Origin: Norana najaformis
Lineage: Eukaryota; Annelida; Clitellata; Crassiclitellata; Hormogastridae
DNA: 64,000 nucleotides
NCBI GenBank assembly: GCA_964023275.1
Contig: OZ029919.1
Span: 34,449,865 to 34,513,864, forward strand
Direction: 5' to 3'
The notes under the pieces were generated by a model. That model was not told the DNA's origin. It made no database searches and saw only the letters and a list, made by a program, of their open reading frames with translations. Of this stretch, positions 48,067 through 54,127 are shown one piece after another. The stretch's first letter is position 1. Each line of letters begins with the position of its first letter. Both the position numbers and the translations under genes were made by a program.

Positions 48067-51000
48067 ACAATATTTTCTTCCTCAGTAAGTAATAACACTT
48101 TCGTGTCTGATCCTTCTCTTCCTTTTTCAATCTTCAACCTCAATCCTCTCCTTTTCAGTTTACTTTTCTCTCCCAATTTCTTCTCTTTCCATTTCTCACT
48201 TTCCATTTCTTTTTTCTTCTCCTTCTACGTCCTGCACCTATGTTCCTCTCTCTTTCGTTTGTTCTCCGTTGCCCTTTTCCTCCTCTTTCTCCTCTTTGCA
48301 CTTCCTCCCATCCTAACTCCCTCCCTTCCTCTCTTCCCTTCTCGCTCCCTCCCCACTTTCCTACCTCCCTCCTTCCCTTCCTTTCTCGCTCCTTTCCCAC
48401 TTTCCTTCCTCCTTTCCTCATGTCTCAACAATCACCAAATGACGCACGGCAATATCTATGTACTATTTACATACTGCATCTCATGTATTATTTAAGGTTT
48501 TGTATAGACATACGTGTATACACCGTATCTGTGTATATGTTTGCATGTTGTGTGTTTATGTGCTGTGGCTGTCATAGACCAAATGCCACGGAGGGGGGCA
48601 CAAGGGTTCAAACGGTGCGTTCGATCTCATTTTCCGTTTAATCTTTCTTACTGTTTAATCTTCTTCTTCTTTCCTTCGTTCGTTCCGTCAATCCAACCAC
48701 TGGCTGTAACATTCAAAGGGTCAAGGTAAGGTCAGATAATCGTAATCGTAAGCTCGAGATTTCTACAGCGCCCAACGAAAGCTAAGTCACGGTAACGAGC
48801 TTATTCGCAGGTGCTCAATCAAAACAAAATCGATAGGTAAGAAGGGTATGGTTCCAGGTCAAGGTCCAAGAGTCTGGCAGGTTACGGTGGATGGTGTCTG
48901 GAATTGAGATAAGGCGAAGAGGAAGAATCAGGATAGGAATTATGGAAGAGGTGTGTTTTCGGTTTTGAGTGAAAGACCTGCGCAGAGACCGCAAGGGGCC
49001 AAGTGTTGGGGAGTTCGTATGACGCGTCAGATAACTATCGTTATTCTGGCGAGAGTTTAGTCAAGGTAAGGTCAGGTAAAGTAAGGTAACGCAAGTAAGG
49101 TCATGTCAGATGAGTAAAGTCAAGTTAAGGTAACATGTTTATTAGGCACGGTGGCCAAGTGGTTGGTGCGCTTGGCTTAGATCACGGAGAGTATGGGTTT
49201 GAGTCTCCTCCCCTGAGACGGCTACTGTGTAGGGACCTTGAGCAAGTCCTTCACTCACAATTGCTCAGCGGCATAGATTGATACTTAGTCGTTAGATAGT
49301 GGCGCTTAATAAATGCAGAAATGAGAATTATATACAGTTACATCACCCTAGCTTACCTTTGATTACCTTATTTAAACTACACTGTTCAACTTACCGACTT
49401 TGTGTTATCTTATCTTACTCTACATTTTCTGAAGCTTACATTACTTCCTATGCATTACTCTCTGTTACACGACTGCACCGTGCCGTACCAGTGGCGGCTC
49501 CAGGATTGTTTGCATGGGAGGGGCAAGTGCATTTCCAGAGTGGCGCCACATTCTGGCAGTCCACCATGCTCGGGTCTGGTCTGAGGGCCGCCGGCATACA
49601 ACCAAGAGGGGCGCGATGAAAGAGAACCGCCACGACGCCTATAGATAAGACTAGATGATGCACTAAACTAAATTAGACTCGACTAAATTATACTAACACA
49701 TCAGATAAGACCAGACCAGTTCAGACTGGATTAGGCTAGACTGTAGACTAGTCTAGACTAGACTAGACTAAACTAGAATAGATTATAATAGACTATATTA
49801 GACTAGATTAGCATAGACTAGACTAGATTAGAATAGACTAGAGTAGAATAGAGTAGAATAGAGTAGAATAGACTAGATTAGACTAGAATAGAGTAGAATA
49901 GAGTAGAATAGACTAGATTAGACTAGACTAGAATAGAATAGACTATAAGAGAATAGAGTAGACTAGACTAGATTAGAAAAGAATAGAGTAGACTAGAGTA
50001 GACTAGACTAGATTAGAATAAACTAGACTAGACTAGACCGTATCTGATTTTGTCTGTTGCTACCTGACCAGGTACCATTATTCCGGCTGGGATGGTGGCT
50101 GCGATGGGCTTTATCGACTGCAGCCAGTGGCAGGGCCCCATCTCCTTCATGACGATTGGCCTGGGCTTCTGCGGGTTCCAGTACAACGGATTCCTCGTCA
50201 ACCACCTCGACATAGCCCCTCGCTACGCCGGGATTCTGATGGGAATCGCCAACGCCATCGGATCGACGGCCAGCTTCCTCGTTCCTTACCTACAAAACAT
50301 CATCAAAGAAGTCACCGATGTAAGACATGTTTGCTCGTCTATCATATTCGGTAGTGTCGCTAGGATACTGGGACTGGTCTAGTCTAGTCTACTCTACTCT
50401 AGTCTATTCTACTCTGTTCTATTCTATTCTATTCTAGTCTAGTGCAGTCTATTCTTGTCTACTCTTGTCTATTCTAGTCTAGTCTAGTCTATTCTAATCT
50501 AGTCTAGTCTAGTCTAATCTAGACTAGTCTACAGTCTAGCCTAATCTAGTCTGAACTGGTCTGGTCTGATGTGATTGGGTATAGTTTAGTCCAGTCAAAT
50601 TTAGTTTAATGCATCATCTAGTCTTGTCTAGTTCAAACTAGTCTAATCCGATCTAATCTAATCCTTCAAACACAGCCAGAGCCAATGCAACCCAATCCAG
50701 GCGATTCCTGTCCAATCTAGTCTAATCTGACGAAATTTAATTGGCTGGCTGGCTGGCTCATTGCATGGTTTATTGACTGATTCGTTCAATAACTTGTTAA
50801 TTGGCTTATTAAAATTGATGACGACTTGGCTGATTCATCAACCGACCCAATAAATAGAAGGCTGATTGGCTGATCGAATGAACGATAGCTTGACTGACCT
50901 AATAAACAGCTTACCGGCTGGCTGACGTTTGACCTTTTTGCAAGACGTATGTGAGCGTTGGCAGACGATGTTCCTAATAAGGAGATTGACCCAATAACTA

Positions 51001-51780
51001 GATGACTGATTGACTGATCGAATGGTTGACCTAATAAACAGTTTACTGATTGGCTGACGTATGACCTTGTTTCAGGACGAGTATGAGCGTTGGCAGACGA
51101 TTTTTCTGCTGACGGCGACCTTCTATCTCTTCAGCATGTGTTTCTTCCTCGTCTGCGGCACGGGCAAACTCCAGGACTGGGCGATCAACGACTCCCAGGG
51201 TCCCATCGACGACGCCAGTGACCAGTCGCCCTTCTCCGGCGACCCGATTGACTCCAACGCCCCCCAGAACAAGACCCCCCTCTACGTCAAAGAAATCAGC
51301 TCCATCAGCAGCCCCTCTTTCACTGGGGGTAAAATCTCCGAAATCTACCCGACGGACACCCTTCGACGGGCGGCCGAGGAGGCGGACGCAAAGGCCCTGC
51401 GAGCCCTGCAGACAGGGTCGCTACCCCGATCGAACGCCATCGGACAGAACCACCTTACCCCTTCAGGACAGCAGGGTGACGACGATGCCCTCAATCGTAA
51501 GGCGAGCAATAAGTCAACGAACAGCTCGAAGAGCACAGAGTCTAAGAAGGACTCGAATCCCCACCGAAGCGATCACGAGCGAAGCAGGAAGCGCGGCCGG
51601 CACCACGAGCGACCCGAGCCGGAGCGACCACGGGGCGACAGGGACAGGGACAGGGACAGGGACAGAGACAGGGACAGAGAGAGGAACGCCTCAGGGAGGA
51701 GGACGTTGAAGCCCGAGTTGTCCCGTCCGGCCGACGAAAGCCTCGAGATCTACGAGTCGCTGTCGGAATCGCCCGTATGA
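25170..51780 (+). CDS. SLC17-family (sialin/VGLUT-like) anion transporter, 9 secure coding exons plus a candidate first exon
   Basis: Exons 33811-34187, 37543-37779, 38902-38989, 41441-41551, 44791-44933, 45967-46119, 47823-47955, 50072-50319 and 51076-51780 join in one frame with GT-AG introns. A candidate first exon (25170-25203) fits by phase, for 742 residues in all. The translation runs colinearly through the SLC17 major-facilitator fold: TM1 (about residues 20-35), the R-V-F-G loop between TM2 and TM3, W-A-P-P-L-E-R-S after TM4, the S-P-A-D-H-x-R-I-S-x-E-E linker before the central loop, E-W-G-V-Y-T in TM7, A-P-R-Y-A-G-I-L-M-G-I-A-N in TM10, and G-T-G-K-L-Q-D-W-A after TM12. Family members carry sialate, glutamate, nucleotides or phosphate across lysosomal, vesicular or plasma membranes; the substrate here is unknown. 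It is longer than the usual 500 or so residues because of a Gly-rich first lumenal loop and a charged C-tail of about 198 residues. Confidence 0.92.
25307..25357 (+). repeat. Duplicate of the candidate exon 1 donor region
   Basis: TATGACAGAGACGGTTAGTA and CATATTCATGA repeat 25191-25238 (TATGACGGAGACGGTTAGTA) 116 bases downstream, including the GTTAGT donor. Confidence 0.65.
25434..25715 (+). repeat. Family G minisatellite with CRE and CCAAT in the unit
   Basis: Four starts of AACCAGGCCAG/A at 25434, 25514, 25610 and 25705, giving three units of 80, 96 and 95 bp. Each full unit holds ACCATGG, a (T)GACGTCA site and TTTAACCAATGG (CCAAT box). The first unit lacks a 16-bp part. It starts about 230 bases after the candidate SLC17 first exon. 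Confidence 0.75.
25755..25898 (+). mobile_element. Family A LINE 3' end copy
   Basis: CTCCTGGATCTTGACCCTTT through GAGCGCTGTAGAAATCTCGA and a GATTAC tail. It lies just after the family-G minisatellite. Confidence 0.7.
26226..27186. repeat. Pyrimidine (TCC/TTC) tract
   Basis: Nearly 1 kb of C/T, interrupted by a unique segment at about 26620-26770 with a short CTG run. Confidence 0.85.
27187..27240. repeat. CAGA microsatellite
   Basis: Imperfect CAGA units directly after the pyrimidine tract. Confidence 0.8.
27515..27575 (+). other. tRNA-like box A/B pair
   Basis: GGATAGCTGATTCGGTAACG and GTCGGATCGCATCCC resemble internal Pol III boxes; a degraded SINE head is the likeliest explanation. Confidence 0.3.
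27806..27893 (+). mobile_element. Family E SINE head
   Basis: Box A region GGTATATCGGTAACGCGTTT, box B GGGTTCGACTCC, then AACGATCCTGGGCAAGTTGT. Its tail part is missing here; a matching tail lies at 28437-28536. Confidence 0.62.
28195..28432 (+). repeat. Family D short repeat
   Basis: CATTTCTCTCAGCTTAAATA, GACATGGCATCTTTCGACAA, AGTAGCGCTTTTCAAATTTC, then a GATTACGATAACGAT tail. It lies between separated head and tail pieces of a family E SINE. Confidence 0.62.
28437..28536 (+). mobile_element. Family E SINE tail
   Basis: TTGCGATGCATTGACCCCGT, AGGGACCTAAAGAAAAG, ATGAGCGCCTCCCATACATC, GTGGGATATGGGATAC. Confidence 0.62.
29455..29578 (-). repeat. Family G, inverted copy
   Basis: Reverse complement of about 1.3 units: CACATTGACGTCACAATCGT, GGCCATGGTATCTCAGTTGG, TACCTCCATTGGTTAACGC. 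It is 3.8 kb from the main array, in the opposite orientation. Confidence 0.7.
30010..30295. repeat. TCTG/TCTC microsatellite
   Basis: Tetranucleotide tract with a TATA patch in the middle. Confidence 0.85.
30386..30680. repeat. 38-bp minisatellite
   Basis: TTCCTCTATC starts recur at 30386, 30424, 30462 and on to 30652, about eight units of 38 bp alternating CTACTTTCC and CTACGTTCC. Confidence 0.85.
31590..31848. repeat. ATT, AAT, ATT triple array
   Basis: ATT (to about 31675), AAT (31690-31757) and ATT (31793-31848) alternate strand sense, so neighbouring arrays can pair. Confidence 0.85.
32247..32832. repeat. AGAC and GA microsatellites
   Basis: AGAC at 32247-32312, CAGA at 32560-32600 and a nearly pure GA array at 32700-32815. 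Confidence 0.85.
33012..33600. repeat. TATA/CATA tract and CCGTTACATGTT minisatellite
   Basis: Alternating TA-rich DNA to 33146, a family C end, then GTTCCGTTACATGTTACAT units from about 33257 to 33600. Confidence 0.8.
33164..33224 (+). mobile_element. Family C SINE 3' end
   Basis: GCGCCATCGATTGATGATTA and AGTGGCGCTTAATAAATGCT only; strongly 5' truncated. Confidence 0.55.
33625..33800 (+). mobile_element. Family A LINE 3' end copy abutting an SLC17 exon
   Basis: CTTTTGGATCTTGACCTGGA through GGGCGCTGTAGAAATCTCGG and a GATTACGAT tail. The tail runs to within about 15 bases of the 33811 exon, so its bases may form part of the polypyrimidine/branch region. Confidence 0.72.
33811..34187 (+). CDS. 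SLC17 exon: TM1 and enlarged first lumenal loop
   Basis: Begins after ATGTTTCAG and ends GATCTCTGG before GTGAGT, in phase with the next exon. It encodes P-R-F-W-F-S, TM1, R-T-C-M-K-V-A-M-V and then a long loop holding a Gly/Ala run (about residues 89-106) and two N-glycosylation sequons (N86-D-T and N129-T-S). The usual R-V-N-L-S after TM1 is replaced by R-T-C-M-K, keeping the Arg. A family-A repeat ends within about 15 bases upstream of the splice acceptor. Confidence 0.86.
34310..34745. repeat. Degenerate AGAATT / AAGATTAAGATA repeats
   Basis: A purine-rich hexanucleotide-like tract in the intron after the 33811 exon. Confidence 0.7.
35365..35490 (+). repeat. Family B short repeat
   Basis: GACCATCGACTGATGCCTTG, GATAACGGCGCTATATAAGT and an AGATTAGATTAG tail. 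Confidence 0.58.
35836..36050. repeat. CAGT/ATTCAGTC repeats
   Basis: TCAGTCAGTCATTCAG units; generates false Ser/Gln frames. Confidence 0.85.
36312..36413 (-). other. tRNA-derived SINE head
   Basis: Minus strand has TTGGCTGATGAAAGAGC (box A) and GGTTCGAATCCCGTC (box B). No clear SINE body follows. Confidence 0.45.
36627..37225. repeat. 34-bp minisatellite
   Basis: CGCTGGAATGGCCGAGTTA recurs at 36627 and 36661; later units carry GTTTCTGTAATGGCGAAG variants and vary in length. Confidence 0.82.
37285..37500. repeat. GAT/GGT array and CTTA/CATA runs
   Basis: GAT and GGT triplets (37285-37387), then CTTACTTA and ACATACATAC ending about 42 bases before the 37543 exon. Confidence 0.8.
37543..37779 (+). 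CDS. SLC17 exon: TM2-TM3
   Basis: 79 codons, phase 0 to phase 0, between GTTGTAG and GTAAGT. It encodes N-G-E-F-V-W-G, F-Y-W-G-F-I-V-A-H-V-P-A-G-W-L-A, R-F-G-G-K-R-V-F-G and the R-F-L-G-G-V-G-S turn, all canonical SLC17/MFS motifs of TM2 to TM4. Confidence 0.95.
37885..38885. repeat. TTTG tract, GTCT and GAT/GAC arrays
   Basis: TTTG-rich 37885-38100, GTCT 38519-38605 and GAT/GAC 38638-38885, the last ending about 15 bases before the 38902 exon. Confidence 0.8.
38150..38262 (-). mobile_element. Degraded family E SINE head
   Basis: ACAACTTGTCCAGGATTGTT, ACACGGAGTC and GCGCTACCG resemble the reverse head, but box B is poor. Confidence 0.4.
38902..38989 (+). CDS. SLC17 exon: TM4 end and W-A-P-P-L-E-R-S motif
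   Basis: Follows TATATTAG and leaves one spare base. It encodes G-A-F-P-A-M-H-T-L-W-G-K-W-A-P-P-L-E-R-S, the family signature. The donor CAG/GTTCGA is weak. A GAT/GAC microsatellite ends about 15 bases before the acceptor. Confidence 0.94.
39040..39880. repeat. GTCT/ACAG and CAC/CGC arrays
   Basis: GTCT 39040-39095, ACAG then GTCT 39198-39395 (an inverted pair), and CAC/CGC 39690-39880. Confidence 0.82.
39112..39200 (-). mobile_element. Family C SINE 3' half
   Basis: TTATTTCTGCATTTATTAAG, TAATGACTAAGCATCAATCG; ends directly at an ACAG microsatellite. Confidence 0.55.
40425..40830 (+). mobile_element. Family A: CR1-like LINE 3' end, longest copy
   Basis: The left half translates to L-P-P-E-I-R-K-L, then S-V-S-A-Q-V-F-H-S-R-L-K-T-L-L-F-Q-K-S-Y-P, the usual end of a CR1/L2-type ORF2. 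This shows that the widespread family A is the 3' end of a LINE. The right half is the 3' UTR (GGATCTTGACCTGGAAC, CGATTTTGTTTTGACTGAG, GGTTCCCGCGACTTAGCTTT), ending GAGCGCTGTAGAAATCTCG plus a GATTAC tail. Confidence 0.75.
40852..41034 (-). mobile_element. Family C tRNA-headed SINE, near complete
   Basis: 3' end TTACTTCTGCATTTATTC, body AAGATCTTGCTCAAGATCCC, and tRNA-like head with reverse box B GGCTCGAACCC. It is separated by only about 20 bases from a family A copy. Confidence 0.7.
41105..41378 (+). mobile_element. Family E tRNA-headed SINE, complete
   Basis: Head GGCATTGTGGTCTATCGGTA, box B GGGTTCGACTCC, body CCTGGGCAAGTTGTTTGCGC, tail ATGAGCGCCTCCCCTACGTC and GATATGGGATAC. It ends 62 bases before the 41441 exon of SLC17. 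Confidence 0.78.
41441..41551 (+). CDS. SLC17 exon: TM5-TM6 start
   Basis: Follows GCGTTTAG, completes a Gly codon, and leaves one base before GTGAGA. It encodes G-S-L-T-G-S-V-F-I-Y-P-V-A-G and G-G-W-P-S-I-F-Y-I-F, matching the G-G-W-P-x-x-F-Y-x-F-G motif of SLC17 members. Confidence 0.95.
41675..43080. repeat. GTCT, CTTAC and CATA arrays
   Basis: GTCT/GTCC 41675-41850, TTACC/CTTAC/TTATC 42108-42460 and ATACAT 42760-43075, in the intron between the 41441 and 44791 exons. Confidence 0.8.
43229..43445 (-). repeat. Family D short repeat
   Basis: GGTAATCGTAATCGTAAATT, TAAAGCGCTACATAAAGACT, ACGAGCGCTACGTCAAGTCA; the distal part is degraded. Confidence 0.6.
43525..43732 (+). mobile_element. Family A LINE 3' end copy
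   Basis: Divergent copy ending TGGGCGCTATAGAAATCTGG and GATTACGATTACGAT. It directly precedes the 43.9-kb minisatellite. Confidence 0.65.
43923..44756. repeat. 69-bp / 42-bp minisatellite
   Basis: CGTTGTTG starts at 43923, 43992, 44061 and 44130 give 69-bp units; later units of about 42 bp lack the CATAGGAAAGTATGGCTAAA part, and 69-bp-like units return at the end. Units keep multiples of 3, so open frames persist on both strands. Confidence 0.85.
44791..44933 (+). CDS. SLC17 exon: TM6 end and cytosolic linker
   Basis: Follows TTGTCTTAG. It encodes A-L-G-V-L-W-F-V-L-W, then S-P-A-D-H-G-R-I-S-E-E-E-R-Q-Y-I-E-E, the conserved start of the central cytosolic loop. It ends phase 0 at AAG before GTCTCG, a weak donor. 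A 69-bp/42-bp minisatellite ends about 35 bases upstream. Confidence 0.95.
45100..45360. repeat. TTACC/TTATC repeats
   Basis: Pentanucleotide-like array, the same type as at 42108-42460. Confidence 0.8.
45486..45765 (-). repeat. Two family B copies in the same orientation
   Basis: 45486-45565 (GACTTCTATAGCGCCATTGT, ATCAGTCGATGGTCGC) and 45672-45765 (CTGACTTCTGTAGCGCCTTT with an ATCTAATCTAATC tail), in the intron before the 45967 exon. Confidence 0.55.
45967..46119 (+). CDS. SLC17 exon: TM7 (E-W-G-V-Y-T)
   Basis: 51 codons, phase 0, between CTTCAG and GTAGGT. It encodes I-P-W-T-K-V-L-T-S-F-P-F-A-A-I and T-Y-E-W-G-V-Y-T-F, followed by L-F-P-E-F-M. Most relatives have N-W-G-F-Y-T here; the Glu in place of Asn is notable. 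Confidence 0.93.
46285..46570 (-). repeat. Family B copy with interrupted TAATC tails
   Basis: Two TAATC-rich blocks (46285-46312 and 46410-46480) surround a short unrelated stretch. GACTTCTATAGCGC occurs twice (about 46488 and 46520), so the end box has been duplicated. Confidence 0.5.
47301..47790. repeat. 20-bp minisatellite
   Basis: About 25 units of TGGTTGCTTCTTGTTGCCTC, period 20, ending about 33 bases before the 47823 exon. Open in all three plus frames. Confidence 0.88.
47823..47955 (+). CDS. SLC17 exon: TM8
   Basis: Follows GGCGCAG and leaves one base before GTCAGT. It encodes N-D-G-F-S-L-L-P-Y-F-G-L-W-F-L-V-M-A-S-G and T-R-K-V-M-Q-V-I, aligned with the L-P-Y-L-x-M-W and V-R-K motifs of the family. 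A 20-bp tandem repeat ends about 33 bases upstream. Confidence 0.94.
48009..48420. repeat. GTCT array and pyrimidine tract
   Basis: GTCT 48009-48066 just downstream of the 47823-47955 exon, then C/T-rich DNA. Confidence 0.82.
48738..49045 (-). mobile_element. Family A LINE 3' end copy with remnant ORF
   Basis: Tail AATCGTAATCGTAAGCTCGA, AGCGCCCAACGAAAGCTAAG, full 3' UTR, and ORF end (TTGAGTGAAAGACCTGCGCA). Confidence 0.72.
49146..49332 (+). mobile_element. Family C tRNA-headed SINE, complete
   Basis: Head GGCACGGTGGCCAAGTGGTT (box A) and GGGTTTGAGTCTCC (box B-like), body GACCTTGAGCAAGTCCTTCA, 3' end AGTGGCGCTTAATAAATGCA. Pol III promoter function is inferred from the boxes. Confidence 0.75.
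49489..49634. mobile_element. Possible hAT-like MITE
   Basis: The left end CAGTGGCGGCTCCAGG is a classic hAT-type terminus; the right end GAACCGCCAC is a partial inverted match. No clear 8-bp duplication is seen. It ends about 10 bases before the left inverted-repeat arm. Confidence 0.4.
49643..50038 (+). repeat. Left arm of exon-flanking inverted repeat
   Basis: The outer 110 or so bases are non-satellite (AAGACTAGATGATGC, GACCAGACCAGTTCAGACTG, GATTAGGCTAGACTGTAGAC). The inner part is degenerate TAGAC/TAGAA pentanucleotides ending CTAGACTAGACC. It pairs with the right arm at 50373-50630. Confidence 0.85.
50072..50319 (+). CDS. SLC17 exon: TM9-TM11, enclosed by inverted repeats
   Basis: Follows CTGACCAG and ends phase 0 before GTAAGA. 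It encodes A-G-M-V-A-A-M-G-F-I-D-C, G-L-G-F-C-G-F-Q-Y-N-G-F, N-H-L-D-I-A-P-R-Y-A-G-I and G-I-A-N-A-I-G-S, the best conserved block of SLC17. The exon and its splice sites sit in the 334-base gap between two inverted-repeat arms (49643-50038 and 50373-50630). Skipping it would shift the frame. Confidence 0.95.
50373..50630 (-). repeat. Right arm of exon-flanking inverted repeat
   Basis: Reverse complement of the left arm: GGTCTAGTCTAG at the inner end, GTCTACAGTCTAGCCTAATC and CTGAACTGGTCTGGTC towards the outside, GCATCATCTAGTCTT at the outer end. It is about 140 bases shorter than the left arm because the pentanucleotide part differs. Confidence 0.85.
50889..50973 (+). repeat. Partial duplicate of the terminal SLC17 exon boundary
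   Basis: GACCTAATAAACAGCTTACC, GGCTGACGTTTGACC and GAGCGTTGGCAGACGATG closely match 51022-51105 at a spacing of 132 bases. The copy keeps an AG (TTTTTGCAAG) and the reading frame, then reaches TAA after 17 sense codons. Confidence 0.75.
51076..51780 (+). CDS. SLC17 terminal exon: TM12 and long charged tail
   Basis: Follows TTGTTTCAG in phase 0 and runs 234 codons to TGA 51778-51780. It encodes E-Y-E-R-W-Q-T-I-F-L-L-T-A-T, TM12, C-G-T-G-K-L-Q-D-W-A and then a tail of about 198 residues rich in Ser, Asp, Arg and Glu, with an R-D alternation at about residues 696-714. Most SLC17 proteins end shortly after the G-x-L-Q-x-W-A motif, so the tail is unusual. It carries no motif I recognise beyond possible phosphorylation sites. 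Confidence 0.93.
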   Translation, partial: DEYERWQTIFLLTATFYLFSMCFFLVCGTGKLQDWAINDSQGPIDDASDQSPFSGDPIDSNAPQNKTPLYVKEISSISSPSFTGGKISEIYPTDTLRRAAEEADAKALRALQTGSLPRSNAIGQNHLTPSGQQGDDDALNRKASNKSTNSSKSTESKKDSNPHRSDHERSRKRGRHHERPEPERPRGDRDRDRDRDRDRDRERNASGRRTLKPELSRPADESLEIYESLSESPV

Positions 51781-53257
51781 GGGAGGTCTCGACTCTCGAA
51801 ACGTGTCCTCTACTGTCGCTTGGCCTGAAATCCCTCCCACTAAGGGCCCGGCGTGTCTCTTGCCTCGCGACCGAATCCCGAAGTCGACGACCGTTATGTG
51901 CATCCGGTATTCTCCAGGTGTCGTCACTTGAAGCTGTAGTATGCCTTCGCTAGGTGGCGAGGTAGTTGCGTTGACACGGTTTTTGCAAAGATCTTCGAGC
52001 ACCCTAAGATTGACACTCCTATATTCACTGTGTGGTCGTTAACCATGCAGAACAGCCACCCCACCTAGCGGAAGGTGCGATTAAGTACATATCTCGGTCA
52101 AAGTCAGGTGATACAGGCAAGTTCGTGGCTTGCGTTAAATAATACGGCCTCGTGGATTGGGCCGCATCTTCGCCGATTGCAGCGCCACCATGCAGTTGGG
52201 ATTTTATAAGGTATTGGCCTAGGGCATTAGGAACATCGAGTGTCGTATCTTAATGTACTCTAAGAACTTTGGTTTCAGTGTGCAGACACGAGAGAGAGTT
52301 AGTTCGTGATGATTCGCCAGACGGCGACACCGTTGGAATGGCTGCATTCGCTAGGTGTCGCTGTCATCTCGGTCGGTTGTCATAGGATACGAGTTTTTGG
52401 TCTTCCGTTTTCAGAAGAAGTCTCTTCTAAAAGCGGATGGTTCTTCTAACCGTTTTATTTGGCTCTTCCTGAGATAAATTCCGAAGATTTATTTCGAAGA
52501 GGGCGTGGCTTAAATTTGTTAACTTTTCATAAAAACTATATTTTGAATAACGGTAATAGTTTTCATTTGGAAAATGCGCCAGTGGTAGCCAGAGGCAAAC
52601 TGCAAGATGAAAAATTATACATAATCGACGAATTATGTGCTTTACTTCGCCTGCTGACGTCATGATATCCAGATTTCAACGCTCAAACCGAAGTTCCTAT
52701 TGGCTGGAGCTCGTCTTAACGTTACTGAACAGCCGACGAATCCTCGCACAGCTGATAGACAGGTGGCATTCAAATGAATTCATACTTACTTACTGGAAAG
52801 CCATCTTTTGAATTTAGGGGACTAGGCTTCTAACTTCGGAAAGGACACAAAAACGTAGCCTTAGTGTTCTGTCGGTGTTCATTATTAAGGCTGTAAAGGT
52901 AAACTGTCGATAGATGTCACTGTTGTTTAAATGGTCTGCCAGATGGCAGTGCGTTCTTGCTAGATGTCTCACTCTCGTATTGCGTCACTGTGATGTGTTC
53001 TCTATGTGATAATTGTTGATCGTTGGTTGCGCTCTGGTTGAAGCTGTATGTTGAAACAATCCTTCTCAGGTTTTAGAATACAAAAAAACATCGATATAAG
53101 TCATCACAAGCTGCCTCTTGGTACAATTTTCTTCACGTTGCGACGATGTCCCAGGCGTGTAAACTTGGACCCAATTTCGCGATCCTTGACCGATTTCTCG
53201 AATATACCAATGGCTGTCGTTCCTATGATGATCGCTGAAAGAGGCAGTCCAAATAAA
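51781..53257 (+). other. Probable SLC17 3' UTR region
   Basis: No coding sequence is visible. The first good AATAAA downstream of the stop that I noted is at 53252-53257. Short phrases such as 'cgccaggtgtcg' recur but I see no clear repeat family. The end of the transcript is inferred. Confidence 0.3.
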
Positions 53258-53699
53258 ATTGAGTGGGGTCATGACCTGTTGACCCTTTTGGTGTGCTTTT
53301 TCAATTAAAGGTCACAGCTGATCTGAGTATTTGACTCTAACATCTAAAAATAAATAAATAAACAAATAAACAAATAAATAAATAAAATAAATAAATTATC
53401 AGGTATATATAAATTATTAATTATTAATAAATTATTATTATAAAATTTAAATAAACTATGATACTTACTGAGAAAGACAAGTGTGCATGGACAAAGTGTC
53501 CATCGCCGTTACACTAAGTCTGCTCAGTAGGCTCGAAACTGTAATCGTTAGACCACCGTGTCGTACGAGGTTAGGATTTGATAGCATGGCAGGAAGACAA
53601 TATTTGCAAGAGCTTATGATAACTAGAAATTTCCACAATAGTTATTGTGGTTTCACGATACGAGACTTTTGCATGCGACATTTGCGGAAATTCCACATT

Positions 53700-54003
<304 letters not shown>

Positions 54004-54039
54004 AGAGTACCTGCAAGGTAAGTTAATGTAGACGTCAAC

Positions 54040-54125
54040 TGCCTTGACAGCCACAAGATGTCGCTGAACACTGGATAATGCAAAGCGCATATTACACACC
54101 TTTAAAACACGCTCAACCGTCTAGT
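54040..54125 (+). repeat. Family F outlying unit
   Basis: GACGTCAACTGCCTTGACAG, CCACAAGATGTCGCTGAAC and CACACCTTTAAAACACGCTC. A second partial unit is at 54675-54720 (GCAAGATGTCGTTAAACAAT). Confidence 0.6.
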
Positions 54126-54127
54126 AA

